Below, piece by piece: positions 7,164 through 13,217 of a stretch of 25,439 bases of DNA (the stretch's first letter is position 1; every line of letters starts with the position of its first letter). Both the position numbers and the translations under genes were made by a program. Source of the DNA: DASWNP01 sp036399175 (GTDB lineage Bacteria > Acidobacteriota > Blastocatellia > Pyrinomonadales > Pyrinomonadaceae); the NCBI GenBank assembly GCA_036399175.1, contig DASWNP010000017.1, positions 1 to 25,439 on the forward strand, given 5' to 3'. The notes under the pieces are model-generated. The model was not told where the DNA came from, searched no databases, and worked only from the letters and a program-made list of their open reading frames with translations.

Positions 7164-7257
7164 AATTATTAGAGGGCATCCCACAAATAGTTGGACGGGG
7201 CGAGAAGCCGCATCAACGTCAACTCAAATTAAGAACTGCCTGTCGATAAGACTGTTC

Positions 7258-7590
7258 CTACTTCCAGTCGTGCACAAACGAGACAACCAACGTGCTGGCA
7301 ATAAATATGACGAGCCAAAGCCCCACGCCTATAATCAAAAAAAGGGGAATAGCGATAGCTGATGCCGCAAGACTGCCAACCGCTTTTTTATCGACAAGCA
7401 GTTTCGCTACGGCAGCACTCACACCGCCGAGCAGCGTAGCGCCCATACAACTTGCGATGACGTAAAAGATGAGGCCCGGCATAGCCTCCTTTTCGTTAAA
7501 TCCGTTGAGCCCCATCAGCAACATAAAGAAACCGAGCGCGGAGCCCAGGAGTTGGATTGAAGCGTTTACGATAAAGACGATAATTCTCAT
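7258..7590 (-). CDS. Small multi-pass membrane protein of unknown function
   Basis: A 110-residue protein that is almost entirely hydrophobic, with probably four membrane segments at about 2-28, 38-62, 69-84 and 84-107. No family is recognised. Its bases are less GC-rich than those of its neighbours (for example ATAATCAAAAAAAGG on the plus strand at about 7331), which suggests later arrival. It lies between two vertex-protein genes, with a heptamer repeat just upstream and about 94 nt to the next gene downstream. A role in the compartment would be odd, since BMC shells have no membrane. It may be an unrelated insertion into the locus. Confidence 0.65.
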   Translation of the reverse strand: MRIIVFIVNASIQLLGSALGFFMLLMGLNGFNEKEAMPGLIFYVIASCMGATLLGGVSAAVAKLLVDKKAVGSLAASAIAIPLFLIIGVGLWLVIFIASTLVVSFVHDWK

Positions 7591-7614
7591 TTTTACGAAC
7601 CGCTTCCAGTCAGC

Positions 7615-7676
7615 CGTAAATCGTCAAAGGTAAATAGTGAAGGACGGTTTCATCTATTTGCGATTGACGCTTTACG
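7615..7676. repeat. Degenerate heptamer inverted repeat, ATCGTNA family
   Basis: Arms 7615-7637 and 7654-7676 are 23 nt each with several mismatches and a 16-nt spacer; both read CGTAAA..AAATAG on the outward-facing strand. The right arm contains the TAA stop of vertex protein copy 3 (7672-7674). It is the most decayed member of the family in this window. Confidence 0.7.
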
Positions 7677-7944
7677 CGCCGACAAAATCCACCGTATCGA
7701 CGACGCCGATGATGGCCGCATCGACCGGCACATCCTTCATGCCCTGCGCGAGCCGCGCAGAAGAACCGGCGACGACGAGCACGCGCTCGTGAAAGCCCGC
7801 GCCCACCGTATCGACCGCCACTACGTAGCCGCTCGCTTCCGTCCCGTCCAGATTCAGCGGACGAACGATGAGCAGCTTCTTTCCCTTGAGCCGCTCGTCC
7901 TTCTGCGTCGAGACGACCGTGCCGAGGATGCGCGCGATAATCAT
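7672..7944 (-). CDS. BMC pentameric vertex protein (EutN/CcmL), copy 3
   Basis: A 90-residue vertex protein: MIIARILGTVVSTQKDERLKG at the start, VVAVDTVGAGFHERVLVVAGSSAR in the middle and AAIIGVVDTVDFVGA at the end. The ATG at 7944 gives the family N-terminus; an upstream reading to 7998 would translate the heptamer repeat and is rejected. A Ser-Ser-Ala-Arg stretch follows the core strand, as in many EutN proteins. The gene is bracketed by two heptamer repeats; its stop codon lies inside one, and its start is 12 nt from the other. Three distinct vertex paralogs with few hexamer genes is a hallmark of the Planctomycete/Verrucomicrobial-type BMC and its relatives. Confidence 0.92.
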   Translation of the reverse strand: MIIARILGTVVSTQKDERLKGKKLLIVRPLNLDGTEASGYVVAVDTVGAGFHERVLVVAGSSARLAQGMKDVPVDAAIIGVVDTVDFVGA

Positions 7945-7956
7945 TCTTAGTGAATG

Positions 7957-8028
7957 GTAAATCGTCAATCGTAAATAGAAGCGTGATGAACCACGCAAAC
8001 CATTGACGACTGACGATTCACGATTTAC
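7957..8028. repeat. Heptamer inverted repeat, ATCGTNA family
   Basis: Arms 7957-7978 and 8007-8028 pair at 18 of 22 positions, with a 28-nt spacer. Units are ATCGTCA and ATCGTAA on one side and ATCGTGA and TCGTCAG on the other. The BMC-H stop codon (TAA, 8025-8027) is inside the right arm, and the next start (7944) is 12 nt past the left arm. Confidence 0.8.
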
Positions 8029-8309
8029 GAGTTGAGGCCGATGGGCAGAGCATCATCGACGCTGCCGTGCGGGCGCGGGATGACGTGGACGCTGACAAGC
8101 TCGCCGACGCGGCGCGCGGCAGCCGCGCCTGCGTCGGTGGCGGCCTTGACCGCCGCGACATCGCCGCGCACGATGGCCGTCACGAATCCTGCACCGATTT
8201 TTTCGTATCCGACCAGAGTCACGTTGGCGGCCTTGACCATCGCGTCCGCCGCTTCGATCATCGCTACCAGACCCTTCGTCTCCACCATTCCGAGTGCTTC
8301 TTGCGGCAT
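8025..8309 (-). CDS. BMC-H hexameric shell protein
   Basis: A 94-residue single-domain BMC protein (PduA/CcmK type) that forms hexagonal tiles of the compartment facets. Diagnostic stretches are ALGMVETKGLVAMIEAADAM, VKAANVTLVGYEKIGAGFVT with the pore-loop KIGAG (KIGSG in PduA), and AIVRGDVAAVKAATDAGAAA, ending with GELVSVHVIPRPH. A clear AGGAGAA ribosome site lies about 7 nt before the ATG at 8309. It is the only hexamer gene in the window; working compartments often use several, so others may lie elsewhere. The last residues and the stop codon come from the adjoining heptamer repeat. Confidence 0.97.
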   Translation of the reverse strand: MPQEALGMVETKGLVAMIEAADAMVKAANVTLVGYEKIGAGFVTAIVRGDVAAVKAATDAGAAAARRVGELVSVHVIPRPHGSVDDALPIGLNS

Positions 8310-8328
8310 TCGTTTTCTCCTGTCAGTT

Positions 8329-8357
8329 AAAAAATGTTCGATTCGCCGGCCGCGAAC
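8329..8357 (-). terminator. Weak terminator-like hairpin before BMC-H
   Basis: On the minus strand GTTCG (8357-8353) can pair with CGAAC (8340-8336), followed by A and six Ts. The stem is only 5 bp with a 12-nt loop, and an alternative 5-bp stem lies inside it. It could partly end transcription after the secreted-protein gene, but it is weak. Confidence 0.28.
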
Positions 8358-8366
8358 AGAACTGCT

Positions 8367-8939
8367 CTACTGCTCCGGCGTTGGAATCACCGACCAGGTG
8401 ATTCTACAACTGGCTCGTTGCTCGTGCTCTTCCACGCGAAAGAGCGCATAAAAGTCTGTATCGGGGCGCTTGATTCTGACGACGTACATGTGGCCGACGA
8501 CGACCTTCGCGTGAATGCGGGTAGTCTCTGCCCATTTTTTACCCGTGTCGCCCGAAGTGTTGACGGTGAAAGTGTGCTCCTTCCCTTTTTCCAGCTCGGG
8601 GAGAGGCGTGAGTGCGGGAACTTTGAACGAATCGAACCAGTTCAACGCTCCTAAATCCTTAATCACGCTGCGGTCGGCTCTGTGCGGCGAGAGCGTGAAC
8701 CAATCTTCGTCGTTGATAGCCATAAAGCCGTAGCCCAAATCGTAAACGATGCCGACGCCCTTGATTCTGGTCTTACCCGCGACGCCTTTCTCAAAATTGA
8801 ACAGGGCTTTCTCGTCGTCGTAAAGTTTTTCGGTAATCAGGGGAACGTGCAGCGTGACGGTCTGCTGCGCCGCTACAACCTGCGCGCCGGCCGCGAAAAG
8901 GAGAAGAGCAAACAAGGCTGAGAGGCATCTATTCATCAT
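8367..8939 (-). CDS. Secreted protein of unknown function
   Basis: A 190-residue protein with a clear Sec signal (MMNRCLSALFALLLFAAGAQVVAA, cleavage probably after residue 24). The mature part has alternating strands and contains YDLGYGFMAINDEDWFTL and a stretch with TFTVNTSGDTGKKWAETT that looks beta-rich. I do not recognise a family. AAGGAG about 9 nt upstream supports the start. It lies between the aldolase and BMC-H genes on the same strand, although a periplasmic protein has no obvious role in a cytosolic compartment. It may simply share the operon. Confidence 0.75.
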   Translation of the reverse strand: MMNRCLSALFALLLFAAGAQVVAAQQTVTLHVPLITEKLYDDEKALFNFEKGVAGKTRIKGVGIVYDLGYGFMAINDEDWFTLSPHRADRSVIKDLGALNWFDSFKVPALTPLPELEKGKEHTFTVNTSGDTGKKWAETTRIHAKVVVGHMYVVRIKRPDTDFYALFRVEEHEQRASCRITWSVIPTPEQ

Positions 8940-8999
8940 TGCTGATTCTCCTTCGTCGGCGGCGAGTCAATATCTAAAGAGCCCACGCTTTTGGACGGC

Positions 9000-9830
9000 T
9001 CAGGCGTTTGCGCGCGAGGCTTCGACCAGTAGCTCGATTAGCTCTTCGCGCGTCAGGGAGATTTTGCCCGCGCCGTTCGTGGCTGCCTTCGTCGCCGTCG
9101 AGCCGTTCGTCTTCGGCGTCGGAGCTTCGCCCGAAGGGCAGACGATTTGAGTCTCGTGCAGGTAGCCGCACGATTGGCAGCGCGCATCCTCTTTGAGATA
9201 TCCGGCGGCCTCGCGCACGTTGATGAGCTTCTCGATGGCGTCGGGCGGCAGATTCCTCGCGCCGCCGAGGATGCGCGAGAGAATCGTAATCTTCGCCGTG
9301 TGCTCTAAGGTTTCGAGGCGGTCGAAAGCCTGCCAGAGGTCTGCGCCGTAGGCGACCGCGCCGTGATTCGCCATCAGGAGCGCGTTGTGATGACGGACGA
9401 GCGGGCGCATGGCTTCGGTCAGCTCGTCGGTCGAAGGCGTGCCGTACTCGGCGAGCGGCACGCAGCCCAGAGTCAGAATCACTTCGGAGAGCACGGGCTG
9501 GTCGATGGCGAGACCCGCGACGGCGAAGGCCGAGCCGTGCGGCGGGTGCGCGTGGCAGACGGCGCGAACGTCCGCGCGCTCCCTGTAGATGAGCAGGTGC
9601 ATCGCCAGCTCGCTCGAAGGGCGTCGGTCGGCGAGCGGCTTGCCGTCGAGGTCTGTGACGGCGAGCGAGTCTTCCGTCATACGCCCTTTGCAAACTTGCG
9701 TCGGCGTCGCAACTATTCGCCCGTCGTCGAGGCGCACGCTCACGTTGCCGTCGGAAGAGACGACGTAGCCGCGCTCGTACATCAACTGGCCGACGCGCAC
9801 AATCTCGCGCCGCGCCTTCTGTTCATCCAT
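9000..9830 (-). CDS. Class II aldolase with C-terminal BMC targeting helix
   Basis: A 276-residue protein. Residues 1-210 are a class II aldolase/adducin domain (L-fuculose- or L-rhamnulose-phosphate aldolase type), which splits a deoxy-ketose phosphate to dihydroxyacetone phosphate and lactaldehyde. The zinc ligands and base are visible: SSE with Glu74, HAH with His93 and His95, and ANHG with His156; SSDGNVSVR is the typical phosphate-binding start. After the domain come cysteines 218, 221 and 231 (CQSCG and a later C), a Thr/Ala/Asn linker and a terminal amphipathic helix KISLTREELIELLVEA, a classic BMC encapsulation peptide. Its place in a shell-gene cluster fits a sugar-degrading compartment. 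The exact sugar is not proven. Family members without BMC links lack the extension. Confidence 0.92.
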   Translation of the reverse strand: MDEQKARREIVRVGQLMYERGYVVSSDGNVSVRLDDGRIVATPTQVCKGRMTEDSLAVTDLDGKPLADRRPSSELAMHLLIYRERADVRAVCHAHPPHGSAFAVAGLAIDQPVLSEVILTLGCVPLAEYGTPSTDELTEAMRPLVRHHNALLMANHGAVAYGADLWQAFDRLETLEHTAKITILSRILGGARNLPPDAIEKLINVREAAGYLKEDARCQSCGYLHETQIVCPSGEAPTPKTNGSTATKAATNGAGKISLTREELIELLVEASRANA

Positions 9831-9872
9831 TAAGTGTTGCGGACGCCTTTAGACCCCGCGCCCGCGAGCTTC

Positions 9873-10418
9873 TCACAGGCCGAAGCTGAATTCGAGCTGG
9901 ATGCGCTGCTCGACGGGCTCACCGTCTCTGAGCGCCGGTTCAAAATCCAACTGCTCGGCCGCCCGCGCCGCCTGCAACGTCAGTCCGCTCGGCAGTTGCG
10001 ACAAAGGCTTGATGTCAATCACTTCTCCCGAGGTCGAGAGCACGGCTTCGAGCGTAGTCGTACCCGTCACGCCGTCTTGGCGCGCCTCGTCCGTGTAATA
10101 GGCGAAGGGCTTGGAGCGAATGATGGCGGGGCGAGTCGTCTCGCGGTAAATCTCGGGCCCGACGGGACGGACTGAAACCCAGTCGCCGTCTTCGGTCTGT
10201 CGCCTGATGGCAATCAGACGACCGATACCGCCTGCGCCGTAGAGCATCCCCTTTCGGCTCGAACAGCCGCGCTTGTACTTATAGGTGGGCGACGAGGTGA
10301 AGAATCCTTCGGTCTTCTCTGCGCGTCCACGGAAAAGACCCGGCAGGCTGCCCAGCGCGAGGCCGATTAAGAGCGTCAGGGCAAACGGTAGAACTCTCTT
10401 CAGGGAACTGCTAAGCAT
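9873..10418 (-). CDS. TonB C-terminal domain protein
   Basis: A 181-residue protein with a short cytoplasmic start, a membrane anchor at about residues 9-25 (VLPFALTLLIGLALGSLPG) and a TonB-C domain at the end: GVTGTTTLEAVLSTSGEVIDIKPL, then GLTLQAARAAEQLDFEPALRDGEPVEQRIQLEFSF. Such proteins carry proton-motive energy to outer-membrane receptors or act as free-standing energy-transducer relatives, which are abundant in Acidobacteriota. There is no long Pro-rich spanning region, so periplasm-crossing is doubtful. An AAGGAG ribosome site precedes the ATG. It stands between rex and the aldolase in the same direction. Confidence 0.8.
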   Translation of the reverse strand: MLSSSLKRVLPFALTLLIGLALGSLPGLFRGRAEKTEGFFTSSPTYKYKRGCSSRKGMLYGAGGIGRLIAIRRQTEDGDWVSVRPVGPEIYRETTRPAIIRSKPFAYYTDEARQDGVTGTTTLEAVLSTSGEVIDIKPLSQLPSGLTLQAARAAEQLDFEPALRDGEPVEQRIQLEFSFGL

Positions 10419-10478
10419 AAAAGGTACTCCTTGTCTCGAAGAACATGTATTTCGCGCCGTCTCTCAGGAACGGCTCAA

Positions 10479-11186
10479 CTAAAGCTTATGCTCCTCGCGC
10501 TGCGCTATCTCCTCGAAGGGAAGAATGCCGCGCGGGTTTGTGACACAGGTTATCTGCGGTCGCGCCAGAAAATACGATAAGCTCTCCAGAGAGATTGTCA
10601 AGTCAACGGTTTTCACTTTCACGCCGAGCCGCGCGTGCAAACGCACGGGCGCGAAATTGAGCACGGCCTTGATGCCCGCCGACATCACCTGATTCAAGAC
10701 CCTCTGCGCCACTCGCGCCGGAACGGCGATGACCGCCACGTCTATCTCTTCTTCGCGCACAATCCGCGACAGCTTCCTCACGTCGTACACCGTGATTCCG
10801 GCATGTCCGATGCGACGACCGATTTTTTCCCTGTCGTTATCAAAAAGCGCGACGACCGTGAAATTCGAGGCCGTAAAACCGTTGTAGTTGGCGAGCGCCG
10901 TCCCGAGATTGCCTGCGCCGACGATGCCGACGCGGTGCGCGCTGTCGAGCCCCAGAATCTTCGTGATGTGCTGCCTCAGCTCGTCGACGAAGTAGCCGAC
11001 GCCGCGCACGCCGAACTCGCCGAAGTATGCGAGGTCTTTGCGAATCTGCGCGGAGTTCAGGTTGAACTGGTCGGCCAGCGCCTGCGACGAGATAGTCTTT
11101 ATCCCCGCCCCGGCCAGTAGATTCAAACAACGCAGGTAGACACTCAGACGGTTCGTCGTAAGTTCCGAAATTTTCTCCGATTTCAT
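10479..11186 (-). CDS. rex: Redox-sensing transcriptional repressor Rex
   Basis: A 235-residue Rex: winged helix at residues 1-80 (RLSVYLRCLNLLAGAGIKTISSQALA, then NSAQIRKDLAYFGEFGVRGVGY), a Rossmann fold with GIVGAGNLG (87-95), VALFDNDREKIG, IAVPARVAQRVLNQVMSAGI, and FAPVRLHARLGVKVKTVDLTISLESLSYFL at the end. Rex senses the NADH/NAD+ ratio and represses fermentation and respiration genes. It is the first gene of the minus-strand run into the BMC locus, so it may tune aldehyde metabolism to redox state; this is an inference. A TATACT -10-like element at 11218-11213 lies about 30 nt upstream, with a poor -35. No consensus Rex operator was seen nearby. Confidence 0.95.
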   Translation of the reverse strand: MKSEKISELTTNRLSVYLRCLNLLAGAGIKTISSQALADQFNLNSAQIRKDLAYFGEFGVRGVGYFVDELRQHITKILGLDSAHRVGIVGAGNLGTALANYNGFTASNFTVVALFDNDREKIGRRIGHAGITVYDVRKLSRIVREEEIDVAVIAVPARVAQRVLNQVMSAGIKAVLNFAPVRLHARLGVKVKTVDLTISLESLSYFLARPQITCVTNPRGILPFEEIAQREEHKL

Positions 11187-11421
11187 TCCTGGCTTCCTTC
11201 GCTCTCATTTGAAGTATAGCTCCAACCGGGCGGGCGCGAAAAGACGGGAGATGTAAAGAGTTCGTAAAAGGGCTTTCTTCGAGCGCCGCGCCTCTACCGG
11301 CTAAGAAGCCGCGAGCGCCCGCGTGCGTTGCCGAAAGCCGCGCTCTTCAACTACAATTTATCTCGCAAACAAGAGATGCTCCCGAAATTTCCTTCTCTCG
11401 GTTAAAACACTCGAACGAAGA

Positions 11422-12042
11422 ATGATTGCCTATCTATCCGGTAAGCTACTGCTCAAGCAGGCGACCAGTGTGATTTTGGACGTGGGCGGCGTCGGCTACG
11501 AAGTCACGATTCCGGTTTCGACCTTCTACGACATGGAGGAAGCGGGCGCGCAAATCCAGCTTCGCATCCATACGCACGTCCGCGAAGACGCGCTGCAACT
11601 TTTCGGCTTTCGCACGGCGCGCGAGCGCGAGCTGTTCGGACTGCTCATCTCCGTGAGCGGCATCGGCCCCAAATCCGGCATCGCTATGCTCTCCGGCATG
11701 AGCGCCGACGAGATAATCAACGCCATCCGCACCAGCAACCTCGCGCGCCTAACTTCGATTCCCGGCATCGGACGCAAGACCGCCGAACGCCTCGTCATCG
11801 AACTCAGAGACAAGATGGCCGCGCTCTCTTCGCCCGCGCTCGAAGAGGAATTGCAGGCGCAGGCCGCCGGAGCGCCCCCGACCGAAGACACCCTGCGCGA
11901 AGACTCGCTCTCGGCGCTCATCAACCTCGGCTACCAGCGCGCGGCAGCCGAAAAAGCCATCACACAGGCCATGCAGGAGGGCGGCGACCTCACCGTCGAA
12001 CTCATCCTCCGCCGCAGCCTGCGAACGCTCTCAAAAGGATGA
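11422..12042 (+). CDS. ruvA: Holliday junction branch migration protein RuvA
   Basis: A 206-residue RuvA. The OB-fold domain begins MIAYLSGKLLLKQATSVILDVGGVGYEV. Two helix-hairpin-helix motifs follow (LISVSGIGPKSGIAML and LTSIPGIGRKTAERL), with the flexible acidic linker and the small C-terminal domain (SALINLGYQRAAAEKAITQA). RuvA binds Holliday junctions and holds them for the RuvB motor. The ATG at 11422 gives the family N-terminus; an in-frame extension to 11323 adds 33 non-conserved residues. It precedes ruvB by about 92 nt, filled by an inverted repeat. RuvC is not in this window. Confidence 0.97.
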   Translation: MIAYLSGKLLLKQATSVILDVGGVGYEVTIPVSTFYDMEEAGAQIQLRIHTHVREDALQLFGFRTARERELFGLLISVSGIGPKSGIAMLSGMSADEIINAIRTSNLARLTSIPGIGRKTAERLVIELRDKMAALSSPALEEELQAQAAGAPPTEDTLREDSLSALINLGYQRAAAEKAITQAMQEGGDLTVELILRRSLRTLSKG

Positions 12043-12046
12043 TGCC

Positions 12047-12121
12047 GGTAAATCGTCAATCGTCAATCGTGAATAGATAGGGCGCTGCATCACGCCTTCT
12101 ATTCACGATTCACGATTTACC
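12047..12121. repeat. Heptamer inverted repeat between ruvA and ruvB
   Basis: The left arm 12047-12076 (30 nt) and right arm 12099-12121 (23 nt) differ by exactly one 7-nt unit. The left arm is GGTAA, ATCGTCA twice, ATCGTGA and ATAG; the reverse complement of the right arm is GGTAA, ATCGTGA twice and ATAG. The spacer is 22 nt. It starts 4 nt after the ruvA stop and ends 13 nt before the ruvB start. Confidence 0.92.
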
Positions 12122-12134
12122 ATTCACGAGTTTT

Positions 12135-13178
12135 ATGTCTGACGAACTCAAGCCCGCGAGCGTGCGCGATGCGAAGATGATGGACGAAGAACAGCAGTTT
12201 GAGTTGTCTCTGCGTCCCGTCCGTCTGGCCGAGTACATCGGCCAGAAGCGGGCGACCGACAACCTGAACATCTTCATTCGCGCGGCTCTCGGTCGGCGCG
12301 AGGCGCTCGACCACGTTCTTTTGACAGGCCCTCCCGGTTTGGGCAAGACCACCCTCGCGCACATCGTCGCCAACGAGATGGGCGCGGAGATGCGCTCGAC
12401 CGCCGGGCCTGTTATCGAGAGGCCGGGCGATTTGGCCGCGCTCCTGACGAACTTGCAGGAAGGCGACGTGCTCTTCATCGACGAGATTCATCGCCTCAAC
12501 CCGGCCATCGAGGAAGTGCTCTACCCGGCGATGGAGGATTACCAGCTCGACATAATGATTGGACAGGGCACAGCCGCACGCTCCATCAAGCTCGATTTGC
12601 CGAAGTTCACACTGGTCGGCGCAACCACTCGCGCCGGGATGATTACCGCGCCGCTTCGCGGACGCTTCGGCATCGTCTTTCATCTGGACTTCTACAATCA
12701 CGACGACCTCGAAACCATCGTCCTGCGCTCGGCAGACATCCTCGGCGCGTCAATCGACAAGGGCGGGGCGCGCGAGATAGCGCGTCGAGCGCGCGGCACA
12801 CCGCGCATCGCCAACCGTCTGCTGCGTCGCGTGCGCGACTACGCTGAGGTTGATTACCAGGGTCACATCTCGCAGGAGGTCGCCAGCGACGCGCTCAACC
12901 GGATGGAGGTCGACACCTACGGCCTCGACGAAGTTGACCGCAAGATGCTCCTGACGATTATCGAGAAGTTCGGCGGCGGCCCCGTCGGTTTGGGTACGAT
13001 GTCGGCTTCGATTCACGAAGAGAAGGATTCCATCGAAGAGATAATCGAGCCCTACCTCATTCAAATCGGTTTCCTCAACCGGACGCCGCGCGGTCGGATG
13101 GCGACGCGCCTCGCCTACGAGCACTTCGGCCTTCTGCCCCCTCACGGCGGCAAACCCGGCGGTCTCTTCGACACCTGA
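12135..13178 (+). CDS. ruvB: Holliday junction helicase motor RuvB
   Basis: A 347-residue AAA+ ATPase. Walker A GPPGLGKTT (residues 65-73), Walker B DEIH (116-119), sensor region TLVGATTRAGMITAPLRGRFG, the sensor-2 helix RGTPRIANRLLRRVRDYA and the C-terminal winged helix with FLNRTPRGR are all in place. RuvB drives branch migration together with RuvA. The ATG at 12135 is supported by the usual N-terminal length, but there is no clear Shine-Dalgarno; the right arm of the heptamer repeat ends only 13 nt upstream, so initiation may rely on ruvA transcript coupling or on unstructured leader. It ends about 40 nt before the next gene. Confidence 0.98.
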   Translation: MSDELKPASVRDAKMMDEEQQFELSLRPVRLAEYIGQKRATDNLNIFIRAALGRREALDHVLLTGPPGLGKTTLAHIVANEMGAEMRSTAGPVIERPGDLAALLTNLQEGDVLFIDEIHRLNPAIEEVLYPAMEDYQLDIMIGQGTAARSIKLDLPKFTLVGATTRAGMITAPLRGRFGIVFHLDFYNHDDLETIVLRSADILGASIDKGGAREIARRARGTPRIANRLLRRVRDYAEVDYQGHISQEVASDALNRMEVDTYGLDEVDRKMLLTIIEKFGGGPVGLGTMSASIHEEKDSIEEIIEPYLIQIGFLNRTPRGRMATRLAYEHFGLLPPHGGKPGGLFDT

Positions 13179-13217
13179 GCAAATCGTCGCGGCCTCTCCC
13201 TTCGATTCAAAGCCTTT

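Noticed and set aside
10419..11421. Rex operator near rex or the BMC genes
   Set aside because: No palindrome like TTGTGAA-N-TTCACAA was found; a TTTGTGACACAGG inside rex is one-sided and coding.
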